Assembly: GCA_949130495.1 (NCBI GenBank) | Contig: OX422222.1 | Span: 106,195,709-106,259,708 of the forward strand | Source of the DNA: Sambucus nigra | Taxonomy: Eukaryota > Streptophyta > Magnoliopsida > Dipsacales > Adoxaceae | Direction: 5' to 3' | Length of the DNA: 64,000 nt | Part shown: positions 11,473 through 23,179 of the stretch, piece after piece | How the letters are laid out: the number at the start of each line of letters is the position of its first letter | Position numbering within the stretch: the first letter of the stretch is position 1 | Translations under genes and position numbers: made by a program | Notes under the pieces: generated by a model | Databases searched by the model: none | What the model saw: the letters and a program-made list of their open reading frames with translations, nothing else | Told to the model about the DNA's origin: nothing

Positions 11473-11609
11473 GATTTAATTGCATTATATCTGATGTACT
11501 AAAGTTTTAAATGTCTCATATTTCCGTCCCACGCTGAGATTGCTATTTAATTTAGTGACGTCGGACGTAGTTTGCTGACGGACGACGCCAATGTTCGCGG
11601 GGTGTTACA

Positions 11610-12143
11610 GATGGTACATGGTCTTAGGTCTCATAGACTTTAAGTCCATTTATTTTCCGCATAAACGATCTTTGATTCCCTTTGTTGATTCTTACTCCCT
11701 ATTATATTTGGTCTAGCATACGTGTTAGTTATGTTTCTTAAAGATAAAGAGTTTTGTTTTAAGTTCGTTTTTGGCATTGAGGTTAGAACTAGAAATCCAG
11801 ATGTGAGGATACTTATAATTGATTTTAGAGACAAGATTTATTTTGGAGTTCGTTACAATTAATTTTGGAGACGTAATTTGATTTTAGATTATTAGTACGG
11901 ATTTTAAGTATCACTAGTATCGATGTGGTGATGCGATTTGATTTGAGGTCCTTAGCGCTACGATGACTTTTGGAGATAGAACGAGTGGTGATTCATGAGG
12001 GATCGTGATACGCTGTTATTTTCATAGTTATGTTTATATATATGGTATTTTTGTTTGCAGGGTAAGCCTTATTCTATTTGCGCGATTTTATGTTTACACA
12101 TCGTCGAATATGGATGACGAAATTCTTAAAGTAGGGGGGAGTA
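11610..12143 (+). other. N internal region AB (non-coding)
   Basis: Starts with a damaged PBS, GATGGTACATGG, that lacks the TCAGAG core. Ends GACGAAATTCTTAAAGTAGG then GGGGAGTA before LTR B. No ORF of note. Compared with BC and CD it lacks about 90 bp, including the conserved GGGCGCCCAATCGTGGCATT segment. Confidence 0.75.
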
Positions 12144-13441
12144 TGTAACACCCATGCTTTTTAGAATCAAAACTAGCTCGTTTTAAATTAAAGCCGAGAA
12201 AACATTTTTAATGATTTAATTATATTTTTGAAATTTAAAAATGATTGTTTAATTAATGTAAAATAAGGTTTTAACCGGAATTGAAATCGAGTTAAAGATA
12301 GAAGATTTTTGTATTTTATAATAAGAGGGGGGATTTCAATTTAGGGGATCCGAACTGGTTCTCAGGGAGGGGAAAACCGGTTCGCTCGGTCAGATTTGCA
12401 AATTTAAAACTCTTTTTTTTAAAAATTTTGTAGGACTCAAATTCCATTCTTCTACTATAATATAAAGGTATGGGTTTAGGCTTTTACAAAAATATTTTTT
12501 CCTTCTCAAAAATCAGTAGCCTCTCATAATTTCATCCTCTCTCTTCTATAAAACCTAAACCCCATTTAGATCAACTTTTAACCCACGAATTGAAGAACTT
12601 CAACAAGATTTCTCAAGATTGTCAAAGAACGTGTTTTCATTATTTTCTCGAGAGAAACACAACCATCAAACCAGATTCTTCAAATGATTTTTTACAGTCA
12701 TCAATACTTCTATTGTTCCCCTTTATTATTATGCATTTGAAATGTTTCCTAAACACTAATAATCATTATTTTCTTAAAATAAATTAGAGAAATTGAAGCT
12801 AAATTTGGGGATGTTTTTATTTGAATCTTTACTACAAATTAAGACTCAAAACCCTTGGATTCTTAGATTCGAGGTTGGGATTCCGTTAGAATTTATGGCA
12901 TTTGCATGTGGAATAAATCGAAAGGATTTGATAAAAAGTGAGTTTCGACATGTAAAAGCAAGTTAATTATGTGCATCTTGTAGAGTAGGGATTTATTGTT
13001 TTATGCCCCCTAAATAGGCATGGAATAGAAATTCTATAAATTTATGAGAAAGAGAATTTTTAATTAATATTATAATTAAATGGACATAATTTGGATAAAT
13101 AGCGATCTTGCAATTAATTTAAAATAATTTTTGTATTAAGTTAAAAATATACCATATGCGATTTGTCAATTGGATTAAAAATTGACACTGCAAGAATGAC
13201 GGGATTGTTGGGGTAGTTATTGCTTTCACCTTATTTTCATGTTTCTTGCTAGGTATGGGACTAGTAGGTAGGTCTTTCTTGTTGTTAACACTTTTTAGGT
13301 ATGGGACTAGTTAATGTAGATTTTTACGAATGGAAAATTCCGGGGTTGGGCTAAATTGTACGTCATTTCCGTTGAATAATTAGTCTAGGTGAGAGGCTAA
13401 GTAGCAATTCTTGATGGGTATTCTTTCTAAATCATAGGGTA
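12144..13441 (+). repeat. N LTR B, first part
   Basis: TGTAACACCCATGC start, TATAAAG at 12471-12477. Interrupted by S3 after GGGTA (13437-13441) and continued at 21849. Confidence 0.85.
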
Positions 13442-13574
13442 TGTAAGGACACTTTTGTCCATTATCAATTTGTTATGTCGTACGCCGTTACACCGTTGAA
13501 GAAATTCAAGATTCATACAGTCATCAATGGATCCGAATATCAAAAGAAGAAGAGGAATCAAAGTTTGACAGGCC

Positions 13575-13757
13575 AGACCGGTCCGCCCAGAGAAAACGAA
13601 CCGATCCGATCCCGGACCGGTCCGCCACTTTACTGGACCGGTCCGCCTGCTGAAAATACAGTACACCCCGAACTGCAAGCGAATCGAAGAAGCCAAAAAT
13701 AAAAAGAACCGGTCCGCCTACCCAGACCGATCCGCCTTAGACCCGAACCGGTCCGCC
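13575..13757. repeat. Palindrome cluster GGACCGGTCC in S3 5' LTR
   Basis: Units of the form GGACCGGTCCGCC recur at about 13575, 13612, 13635, 13709 and 13745, some with one mismatch. GC content jumps against the AT-rich surroundings. The same cluster is at 21165-21346 in the 3' LTR. Confidence 0.85.
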
Positions 13758-13811
13758 TGGGATAAACTTCAAATAGATCGTGTTCATATTTTTAAGGCCC
13801 AGGACTTGTTT

Positions 13812-13817
13812 TATAAA
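13812..13817 (+). promoter_or_regulatory. Putative TATA box in S3 5' LTR
   Basis: TATAAA in TTTTATAAACCCACTAC, 55 bp after the palindrome cluster. The 3' LTR has it at 21402-21407. Confidence 0.4.
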
Positions 13818-14319
13818 CCCACTACGGGAAGTTGGTTTAGAGAGACATACACACGATTTTTTAGAGTAAAAAAACTCTAAGTCTTCACCTGTTGAGTCCT
13901 AAGACTCCAGTTTTTGTTGATTCACACAACTGCTCATACATTTGTGAATCACTTTTGGTAACCCAAGAACAGAACCAGTTGCTATTCAACCTTTGTGAAG
14001 GAGACCATTCTTCTTCTTCATTGCAGCCCTCCTGGAAAGGGATATTTCCAGCCGCCGACTACAGAATCCGATACCTGAGGGTAATTCTTAGTCACCTGTA
14101 TTTTTCATTGTAATCCGAATTTGTATGTTACAAAGTTATAATGAAAATAAATGGTTTTGCCCCTTTGGGGGATTTTTCCTCACAAGCATGTGTTTGAATG
14201 TTCTCGCTTAGTTCATTATCTTATTCAATCACATATTGTTGCATGTTTAGGGTTTGTTTGGGTTAAAAGGTGTTTAATATATAATTTCCTCATTTGAACG
14301 CAAGCGCATACTCTTCTCA

Positions 14320-14335
14320 AATTGGCATCAGAGCA
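14320..14335 (+). other. S3 primer-binding site
   Basis: AATTGGCATCAGAGCA directly follows the LTR. It is the initiator-Met-tRNA complement (TGGTATCAGAGC) with one T to C change. Confidence 0.9.
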
Positions 14336-14431
14336 GTTTACGCTAATCTATCGCGTATTCCTATTTTCCGTGGAATCTTTTCTAAGATATCATTTTTCTA
14401 AAAAGTTGATTTTTGAATAGTGCGCGTTCAA

Positions 14432-15574
14432 ATGGAGAAATCGTATAATAAATTACCTATTTTTGACGGGACAAATTATGCTTATTGGAAAGTTCGCATG
14501 AGGTCGGCTTTAAAAGCCATAGATGAAAGGGTTTGGATTTTAGTTGAAAGAGGGTGGACACCTCCCTCCGTCACTGTGGAAAACGTGACTAATTTAAAAC
14601 CTGTCACCTCTTGGACTGAAGATGAATTTAGATGGTCTTCTTTTAACTCTAAAGGTTTGAGTGCTATTTTCGGTTCCATCACCCCCGATGAGTTCCGACG
14701 TATCATGACGTGCACCACGTCAAAGGAGGCATGGGATGTTTTACAACTCACCCATGAAGGAACAAATGCTGTGAAAGAGTCTAAATTGCAAAATTTGACG
14801 ACTCAATTTGAAACCATCACCATGCATGAGACTGAATGTTTTGATGATTTCTATGCTAGACTTTCTGACAATTTTAATACTAGCTTTAATCTTGGTGAAC
14901 ATATTCCTAATTCTAGGGTTGTTAAAAAGATTCTTCGTTCTTTGCCAAAGCGTTTTATCCCTAAAGTCACTGTACTAAATTCTATGGGCAATTTAAATAC
15001 GCTAAAAGTGGAAGAACTTGTAGGATATTTGCAAACTTATGAAATTGATATGTTCCCTAAAACTTCTAGGTCTAAAGATAAGGGAATTGCTCTTAATGCC
15101 AAAGAGAAAAAGAGTGAGGGGTCGGCTAGAAAGAGGGAGGAGTCATCTAGAAAGAGAGAGACTGACACGTCAGATTCTAAGTGTGATTTTGACTTAGATG
15201 ATTTGGCTCTTTTTGCAAAAAATTTCAAGAGGATTCTCAAATTTAAGAAAAATGGCAACTTTAAAGATAAAAAGAAATTTGAGAAAAATAAGTTTGAAAA
15301 GAAAAATGAAAAAGATTCCAAAAATCCTCCTAAGAAAGAAAGTGAGAGGTGCTTTGAATGCGATGGTAGGGGTCATAGAGCCTTTGAGTGTGCCACTCGT
15401 CTGAATAGAGAGAAAGGGAAAGATGTACTTAATGCTACTCTTAGCGACGACAGTGAGGTTGAAACGGTGGATTCAGGAGATGAGTCACTGCATGAGTGTA
15501 ACTTCACCGCATTCATGGCCAGTCAAGTGAGCACTCCTAGTTCTCTTCACAACGATGAGGATGATGCTTCATAG
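14432..15574 (+). pseudogene. S3 gag, N-terminal part (nucleocapsid/capsid)
   Basis: Starts at ATG 14432 (MEKSYNKLPIFDGTNYAYWK), the usual opening of copia gag proteins. About 380 codons end at an in-frame TAG (15572-15574), after which the same frame continues. A helical UBN2-type gag domain (residues 1-210) is followed by a Lys/Glu-rich basic linker and a CCHC knuckle, CFECDGRGHRAFEC, near residue 307, then an acidic tail. Gag binds and packages element RNA. This part alone could still make a full-looking capsid plus knuckle. The premature stop cuts it off from the coiled-coil extension and pol. Confidence 0.85.
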
Positions 15575-16357
15575 GGACACCTCGACAGTGAGAACGATGT
15601 GAGTGAGGAGGAGGATGACTCAAGTGAGAGCGAGAGTGATATTCAGCACGCCTATGCTGAGTTATATTCTGAGTCATTTAAAACTAAAAAACGTAACAAA
15701 GCGCTAGTTCTTAAGATCACCGGCTTAGAGGAAGATTTAAGAAAGGCGAGAGAGAGAGAGTCCTCCACCTTCACCGCCCTGAGAGAGAGAGAATCTGCTT
15801 GTGTTGTGAAAGAGAGTTTGTATAGAGAGAGAGAGTGTCTTTTTGAGAAAGAGAGAGGGGACTTGACTAAACAAGTGGCTAGCCTTACGAGTCAGCTCCA
15901 TTCCTCCGTGGAGTCTCGAAAGAAACTTGAAGCCTTTGTTGCCCAACTGACTCATGATCTTGAGAAAGCACGGGAAGTCAAGGTACAAATTGAGGACAAA
16001 TCAGGGAAAATGGGAAAGATGCTCCTCGGTCCCGCTTTAGGTTTTGGTGATAGGCAGGGAATTGGTTATGATGGTGGCTCCACCTCTCAAATTGCACCTG
16101 GGCCAGTTCCTGAGTTTATTACTACTCCTTATGGTCATCGGCAAAAACCTCGAAGGAGAGTTCGACCAAGAAAGGCAAACCAAGGTCCGCCTTTGACTGT
16201 GTTCTTTTGTACTTATTGCAAAAGAAAAGGCCACCTTAGGGAGTTTTGATATAGCATGGGTCGGACATGACGTACTACTGCTCCACCACATCATACTGAT
16301 GAGTTTTCTAGTCTGAGAGAGCGAGTTGAGTTCTTAGCTGCCACGTCCCAGAGTTTA
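15575..16357 (+). pseudogene. S3 gag extension: acidic coiled coil and second knuckle
   Basis: Same frame as the preceding gag. Opens with an acidic Ser/Glu stretch (SEEEDDSSESESD), then a long coiled coil. Between 15745 and 15865 a GAGAGA-rich tract encodes repeated Arg-Glu (KARERES, RERES, RERECLF). A second, incomplete knuckle, CTYCKRKGHLREF, is followed at once by TGA (16247-16249) where a Cys is expected. Another TGA follows at about 16268. A gag with an extra coiled coil fits the Sirevirus pattern and S1 gag. Confidence 0.75.
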
Positions 16358-18030
16358 ATGGAAGAATTCCGACGGATGTCTTTGCCATTAGTGAATACTT
16401 CTCACATTCCAGCTAAAACCAACAACAATAAAGGCAAACAAAAGGTCACCTCTTCTTGGGTACCTAAGAAAGATAAAAAGGCATTTGTTGTTCATGTTGC
16501 TCTCAAAGCACATAATACCTCACAGTGGTATTTTGACAGTGGGTGCTCCAGACATATGACAGGTGATGCCTCATTTTTTACATCTCTTGAGGATTGTCAG
16601 GAAGGCAGAGTCACGTTTGGAGATGGGAGCAAGTCTAGCATTATAGGACGAGGTACTATCGAGTTACCAGGTTTTCCTAATCTAGAAAATGTTTTGTACA
16701 TCAAAGGTTTGAAAGAAAACCTTCTCAGCATTAGCCAGCTGTGCGACGCTGACTTTGTAGAAAAGTTTGACCGGGACACTTGTAAGGTCTATAATCAAGC
16801 CGGTAAACTATTAGTGCAAGGGGTGAGGACAAAGGATAATTGCTATGGGACTGAGCCCACATCCTCACTTGTCTGCAACAGCGCCACGATGACTCCTATG
16901 GATCTGTGGCACCAACGTCTAGGTCACATAAATATTAGAGATCTCACTCGCTTAGCTAGAAAGGACCTAGTACGTGGCTTACCATCTCTTGGAAGGCCAA
17001 CTTCGACGATTTGTGGACCCTGTCAGTTAGGAAAACAAATTCGTAGTCCTCATAGGAAATTGCATTCCATTACCACCTCTCGTGTTCTTGAGCTTATACA
17101 CATGGATCTCATGGGTCCCACTCGTACTGAGAGTCTAGGTGGTAAGAGGTATATCCTCGTGATGGTGGATGATTTCTCCAGGTACTCCATTGTAGGTTTT
17201 CTGATAGAGAAATCCGATGCTGTAGAGTTTTTAACTACCAAGTGCCGTGTCCTGCAAAATCAACACGGAGTCACTATTAACAGGATACGTAGTGACAACG
17301 ACACTGAATTCAAGGAAGCAAAGGTAGATTTGTATTGTGATAGCCTTAGGATCAAACATGAGTTTTCTACTATGAAGACTCCTCAGCAAAATGGGATTGT
17401 TGAGAGAAAGAATAGAACGATCCAGGAAATGGCTAGATCTATGTTTCTAGGTCGTAAAGTTTCTAGGAGATTTTGGGCAGAGGCAGTGTCCACTGCATGC
17501 CACATGGTGAATAGGGTTTATCTGCATCCACACACACTTCATACACCTTATGAGTTGTGGACTGGCAAGAAGCCCAATCTTGCATATTTTCGTATCTTTG
17601 GGAGTAAATGCTACATCCTACGGGATAGAGAGCAATTAGGAAAGTTTGACTCCAGGAGCGATAAGGGAATATTGCTAGGATATTCATCGACTAGTAGAGC
17701 ATACCGAGTTTTTAACCTAAAGAGCTCTAAGGTTATGGAATCAATAAACGTCACCGTGCAAGATGACGAACCTCCGACGGTTATTGATCCTAACCTTCAG
17801 TGTGAGGATGAGGACTTTTCTGACAGTGATTTACTTGTCCCTCTCTCACACTTTGTGGACCCTACTCATGTGCTAGGGGACACACCTGCTTGGGTTCGCA
17901 AGAGTCATGACCCTTCTGCCATTATTGGTGATCCCACTCTCGGGGTCAAGACTCATGCTCAGCTAGAGAATGTTGTTAGCCACTTTTCTACACGTCTAAC
18001 GTCGAGCCCAAAAATCATAAAGAAGCACTC
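16358..18030 (+). pseudogene. S3 protease and integrase
   Basis: In frame with gag. Protease active site WYFDSGCSRHMTGD, with DSG at 16535-16543. Integrase zinc-binding part WHQRLGHIN...CGPCQLGK (HHCC) from about 16908. Catalytic DDE: first Asp in HMDLMGP (about 17100), second in RSDNDTEF (about 17290), Glu in QQNGIVERKNR (about 17395). Ends with the FGSKCYILRDREQLGKFD region. Protease would cut the polyprotein; integrase would insert cDNA. This stretch is open apart from the upstream stops. A frameshift near 18010 separates it from RT. Confidence 0.9.
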
Positions 18031-18640
18031 AAGGATTAACACTGGATATCTGCTATGCAGGAAGAGTTGCTTCAGTTTAAAGAGAATAATGTCTGGGAAC
18101 TGGTCCCCCGACCTAGTGAGAATAATGTGATAGGTACCCGGTGGATTTTTAAGAATAAAATGGATGAAAATGGTACCATAATTCGAAACAAGGCTAGGTT
18201 GGTCGCTCAAGGCTACACACAGATAGAGGGTGTAGACTTTGGGGAGACATTTTCTTCTGTTGCGAGGCTTGAGTCCGTCCGCCTACTGCTCGCCATCACA
18301 TGTCATCTGCGCTTCAAGTTATATCAAATCGATGTCAAGAGTGACTTTCTGAATGGCATTCTACAGGAGGAGGTTTACGTGGAACAACCAAAAGGGTTTG
18401 AAGACCCTCAACACCAGAGCACGTATACTATCTGAGAAAAGCCTTGTATGGATAGAAGCAAGCACCCCATGCTTGGTACGAGAGGCTTACTTCCTATCTC
18501 TTAGCCCGTGGCTTCAGGAGAGGGGGAGTTGATATGACGTTGTTCGTCAGGAGAGATGACGGTGCTATTTTGGTTTCCCAAGTCTATGTGGACGACATAG
18601 TCTTTGGATCCACGTGCTCCCAACATGCTCATCACTTTTA
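18031..18640 (+). pseudogene. S3 reverse transcriptase
   Basis: RT opens with AMQEELLQFKENNVWELVPR and GTRWIFKNKMDENG, then KARLVAQGYTQ and the DVKSDFLNG motif (usually DVKSAFLNG, so Ala to Asp). A frameshift near 18420 changes frame. The catalytic YVDDIVFGST box is at 18585 onward, between the two long open stretches, with an in-frame TAG in ALYG*KQAP. A further TAG at about 18640 precedes the RNase H part. All residues of YVDD are kept. Confidence 0.85.
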
Positions 18641-19475
18641 GGAGGAGATGAAATGTGAGTTTGAGATGAGCATGGTTGGTGAGCTTACTTTCTTCCTTGG
18701 TCTCCAGGTTTGTCAGCTAGAGGGTGGGATGTTCATCTCCCAATCCAAGTATGCTAGAGACCTAGTGAAGAAATTTGGTTTAGACTCCGCTAAGAATGCT
18801 CGTACACCTATGAGTACCACTACCAAGCTTAGTAAGGACACTTCAGGCAAGGACATAGAGCAAACCTTATATCGGAGTATGATAGGTAGTCTTCTCTACT
18901 TGACTGCCAGTCGTCCCGACATCACCTTTAGTGTTGGAGTCTGTACGCGATATCAGGCGTCCCCGAAAGAGTCACACTTACTTGCTCTAAAACGTATTAT
19001 TAAATACGTGAGTGGGACTCTTTCATACGGTATTTGGTATTCCTTTGATACTGATGGCCGTTTATCCGCCTATTCAGATGCTGATTGGGCCGGGGATGTA
19101 GATGGATGTAGGAGCACTTCTGGTGGGTGTTTCTATTTTGGTTCTGCTCTTGTCTCCTGGCTGAGCAAGAAGCAAAATTCCATCTCTTTGTCCACTGCGG
19201 AGGCTGAGTACATAGCCGCCGGGAGTTGTTGCACGCAACTCTTGTGGATGAAGCAAATGCTAGCGGATTATGGGATTTCACAAGACACCATGACCATTTC
19301 CTGTGATAACACGAGCACGACAAACATATCTCGTAATCCAGTCCAGCATTCGCACACAAAGTACATTAGGATACGTGAGCACTTTATACGACAACTAGTT
19401 GAGGAGAAAGTCATATCCTTGAGTTTTGTTCCCACCGACCGTCAGTTAGCCGATATTTTCACGAACCTTTAGATG
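18641..19475 (+). pseudogene. S3 RNase H
   Basis: Begins in the RT connection (SMVGELTFFLGLQV, YRSMIGSLLYLTASRPDI) and carries the RNase H core: Asp in SDADWAGD, Glu in STAEAEYIAA, Asp in SCDNTST. Ends in a QLADIFTNL-type motif with a stop at 19470-19472, where LADIFTKPL is usual. 274 codons open. GELTFFLGLQV and the YRSMIGSLLYLTAS block are near-identical in S4, which supports common lineage. Confidence 0.9.
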
Positions 19476-21031
19476 CCCTTCGATTTGAGAGTCTTAGTAA
19501 GTCTTTGGGATTTGCACAGTTGGCTGAGGGGTTGGTCTTTTTCTAGAATAGGATGCTTTTTCATGTTCATATCACATGCTTCCTATTGCTAGTCTATTTT
19601 ATATGTACCATTCCTATGTTGTACAACTATTTATTTATTCTTTTGAAAAATCCAAAAAGATTTTTGTTTTTGTATATAAATATTTTAGAAAAATCCAAAA
19701 ATATTTTTGTATTTTTTATGCACCTTTTATGGATGAACATTTAAGATAGCCAAGTCACAAATTCATTCCATTTATCTATGTGACTATTTGATAGAGATTT
19801 GAGACGCTACATCATTTCATCCATGTGCTTTACTTTGATTGGAGTATTTGAGATGTGATTAGTGATATCTTTCTACATGTTTGACTCTTATTTCCTTTAT
19901 TGCACACATGCACGGTTTTATTTGATTATTGCACTTGTCTATCACATGTTGGCTTAAGTGTTTCCATCTCAATTCTGTCTATACAACTTGCAATCTGCGA
20001 TAAAACTTGACAAGATTGAAATGCATGTAAAAACCATTTTTGTGAGACTGAGTGATTATTTAAGAACGGGAAGGGGCTGCGAAAGGTAATTATCTCATCT
20101 TTGCACAAAAGCCACCGTTCAAAAGGACCTAAAAAATGAAGGAATTTTATTATCCGGGGTCCAAAGAGGTTAAAAGAGCCCAAAATATTTAAAGGCAATA
20201 AAAAACAATTCATGCCAAATACGGGCCACTTTGGTTTCACCATCAATTCTCCATAGTTTGAGAATTTAGAATGCCTCTATTCAAAATTATATCTGAGGGA
20301 GTTTTGTTGGAGAATATAAACCGGTTTGCACTTCCTTGAAAGTCCTGAAAAAGCATGAAATAGTTTTGGACGTTATTGGTGTGGAAATCACTTTGAGCTT
20401 TGATTTGTTGATTTGATTGAGTCAATGTCTTATATTTCCATTTTTTACACCAAAGGAAGCATTTGAGTTCATTCGGTAGGAGTATCCGATATTCATCGTG
20501 CACATATGTCATGTTTGTTTGCATTGATTTTCCTATCGAATTTGTTCACACCCATTCATTTACGCTATCATTGACTTGGTTGTTTTGTGTTCATTCTTGG
20601 TGTGATTGAGTCCTAGTGACACCCCGCACTTGCTTGGTTAATTTATTATTCTCATTTGTCTATTTGGGGACATCATAAAAAGGGGGAGAAAGAATTATCA
20701 TATTTTTATTTTGGGGGAGTTTTGTGTTTTTGAGATTTGATTCACCATGCTTTCTTCATTTGATATCTCATTTCAAACTCGATACGTCACTTGGTATTTT
20801 GCTTTTTCTCATGTGTGTAGGTACTACATGGATTATCATTGGATTGCACACCCTGATGAGAAAAGTGTTGAGATTCCTGAAGATTCGAAGAGCAAACGTT
20901 GAAGTCTTATTCAATTGTATCTTTCCAGTTTTGGGTTCATGGAAGGGTAGATTTGTATAGGAATTTTTAGTTGGTTGATAATTCGGATGTTTGTTTTTAT
21001 GTATGTACCGGCATAGACATAGGGGGACATT
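19476..21031 (+). other. S3 3' non-coding region with multiple PPTs
   Basis: About 1.55 kb with no credible env-like gene. PPT-like tracts: AAAAAGGGGGAGA at 20677-20689, TTTTGGGGGAGT at 20709-20720, and the LTR-adjacent ATAGGGGGACATT at 21019-21031. S1 carries the same region in reverse orientation. Confidence 0.8.
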
Positions 21032-21843
21032 TGTAAGGACACTTTTGTCCATTATCAATTTGTTATGTCGTACGCCGTTACACCGTTGAAGAAATTCAAG
21101 ATTCATACAGTCATCAACGGATCCGAATATCAAAAGAAGAAGAGGAATCAAAGTCTGACAGGCTGGACCGGTCCGCCCAGAGAAAACGAAAAGATCCGAT
21201 CTCGGACCGATCTGCCACTTTACCGGACCGGTCCGCCTGCTGAAAAGACAGTACACCCCGGACCGCAAGCGAATCGAAGAAGCCAAAAATAAAAAGAACC
21301 GATCGGCCTACCCGGACCGATTCGCCTCAGACCCGGACCGATCCACCTGGGATAAACTTCAAACAAATCGTGTTAAGATTTTTAAGGCCCAGGACTTCTT
21401 TTATAAACCCACTACAGGAAGTTGGTTTAGAGAGACATTCACACGATTTTTTAGAGTACAAAAACTCTAAGTCTTCACCTGTTGAGTCCCAAGACTCCAG
21501 TTTTTGTTGATTCACACAACTGCTCATACATTTGTGAATCACTTTTGGTAACCCAAGAACACAACCAGTTGCTGTTCAACCTTTGTGAAGAAGACCGTTC
21601 TTCTTCTTCATTGCAGTCCTCCTGGAAATGGATATTTCCAGCCGCCGACTACAGAATCCGATACCTGAGGGTAATTCTTAGTCACCTGTATTTTTCATTG
21701 TAATCCGAATTTGTATGTTACAAAGTTATAATGAACGCAATCACATATTCAATCACATATTGTTGCATGTTTAGGGTTTGTTTGGGTTAAAAGGTGTTTA
21801 ATATATAATTTCCTCATTTGAACGCAAGCGCATACTCTTCTCA
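21032..21843 (+). repeat. 3' LTR of S3
   Basis: 812 bp. Shorter than the 5' LTR through loss of ~65 bp. Ends CTTCTCA, then TSD GGGTA. Confidence 0.95.
21165..21346. repeat. Palindrome cluster in S3 3' LTR
   Basis: GGACCGGTCCG at 21165-21175 and repeats. Some units perfect in the 5' LTR are mutated here (GGACCGATCTG), and some the reverse, so the two clusters have diverged independently. Confidence 0.85.
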
Positions 21844-21848
21844 GGGTA

Positions 21849-22854
21849 GGATATACTTGTATTTTGAAGACCTCTAGGTATGGGACTAGGGTTGGTTTGA
21901 GGATTTCACACTCAATTAAAGAGTTGGGCTAATAAATATAATGAGGACCTGAGATAATTGAGAATGAATGCCTAAGAGAATAAGTGGGTATTAAAGTAAA
22001 TTTGCGTCGCAAGTATGTGTTGGGTTGACAAAATACGGGTCGACTGGCTATAGCGAAGTGGGTGTGTGTGGCGTCAGAAGTACGTGAAGAGCTGACAGTA
22101 TATAGGCGAACTCCCTACAGTGACGTGTCGTGCATGGAACCTGACGAGTATGTGAAATGCTAACAAAATTGGGAGAACTAGCTATAGTGAGGGGAATGTG
22201 TATGGTGTGGAACTTAAGCAGGCTAGGAGTATGTGTAGGACCTGTAATAGGGTGTACTGGCTATACCGGTATCTCATAAATAAAATGGATTGAATTAATT
22301 TAATTAAATTTTAGAATCTAAATTAAGGATAAAATGGAATAAATGGACTTAGACGATTGGGGGGCTTAGTTATGTGGGTAGATGGTAGTAGTTTATTTTA
22401 CTCGGATTGTTAATATATCTCATTTCATGTATAGTTATTAGAGTAGCTGCATAAGATGGATTGGAGATGTTTGGAGTGTTGCTGGAGTTTTATTTTATTA
22501 CTTTAATAGTTTAGATTATTTTTCATTCTGTCATTGTATTATGAGACAGTTATTCATGGTTTTGGTGGGATAATCGGTTCCACAGTTGTTTTTGGTTTTC
22601 ATTCAGATATTTGTTATTGGATCTTTTCATTTGAATTTTAATAAACTGAAATATAATTTATTTTGGAGATTAACATGCTGATGGATACCATTGATTGGAT
22701 TCTATATATATTTGTTGGAGTTAGTGGCATTATATCGGATGTTTTAAAGTTTTAAATGTCTCATATTTTCATCCCATGCTAAGAATGGAATTTAATTTAG
22801 TGATGCCCGGCTTAGTTTGGTGGCGGATGATGCCAAAGTTCGTGAGGTGTTACA
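21849..22854 (+). repeat. N LTR B, second part
   Basis: Resumes at ATATACTTG after the S3 TSD and ends GAGGTGTTACA. Follows LTR A from about 10446 onward. Confidence 0.85.
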
Positions 22855-23179
22855 GATGGTATCAAGGCATGATCTTAGGTCTCATAGATTGTGAGTCCAT
22901 TTTGCTTTCGCGTTACAGATCTTTGATTCCATGTATTGATTTGTACTCCCTATGACATTGGGTCTAGCATACGTGTTAGTTTTGTTTCTTAGAGATCTCT
23001 AAAGTTTTGCATTAAGTCCATTGTAGGCATTGAGATTAGAACTTCAAATCCAGATATGAGGACACTTAGAATTGATTTTAGAGGCGAGCTTTATTTTGGA
23101 GTTCGTTACTATTTATTTTGGAGACGAAATTAGCTTTTAGATCATTAGTATGGTTGTTAGGTATCTCTCATATCAATGT
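22855..23179 (+). other. N internal region BC, first part (non-coding)
   Basis: Opens with PBS-like GATGGTATCAAGGC (a TCAGAGC variant). Interrupted by S4 after AATGT (23175-23179). Confidence 0.75.

Larger units (their letters stand above)
9133..11609 (+). repeat. N LTR A
   Basis: 2477 bp, TGTAACACCC...GGTGTTACA. A TATAAAG box is at 9454-9460. The damaged paired palindrome is at 9346-9378. A block of repeated short phrases follows (GGTATGGGACTAG, TATGTGCAGGGCT, TGAACTGGCTATAG) at about 10250-10870. An (AT)n microsatellite lies at 11418-11467. Confidence 0.85.
13442..14319 (+). repeat. 5' LTR of S3
   Basis: 878 bp. A TATAAA motif is at 13812-13817. It contains a ~65-bp stretch around 14145-14215 that the 3' LTR lacks, and otherwise matches it closely. 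Confidence 0.95.
13442..21843 (+). mobile_element. S3: Sirevirus-type Ty1/copia element, near complete
   Basis: 8402 bp with TSD GGGTA at 13437-13441 and 21844-21848. Both LTRs start TGTAAGGACACT and end CTTCTCA. Order: LTR, Met PBS, gag with coiled-coil extension, protease, integrase, RT, RNase H, a 1.5-kb 3' non-coding region with several PPTs, LTR. Gag and the start of pol share one frame, as usual in copia. Broken by three in-frame stops and at least two frameshifts, so not autonomous. It inserted into LTR B of the N chain. Confidence 0.95.

Noticed and set aside
19476..21018. Search for an env-like gene in the S3 3' region
   Set aside because: Some Sireviruses carry one, but no frame here shows length, signal peptide or membrane pattern to support it.
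20768..21286. 172-codon minus-strand open frame across the S3 3' region and LTR
   Set aside because: Crosses the PPT/LTR boundary and the palindrome cluster; its LTR part recurs at 13427-13696 only because the LTR is repeated.
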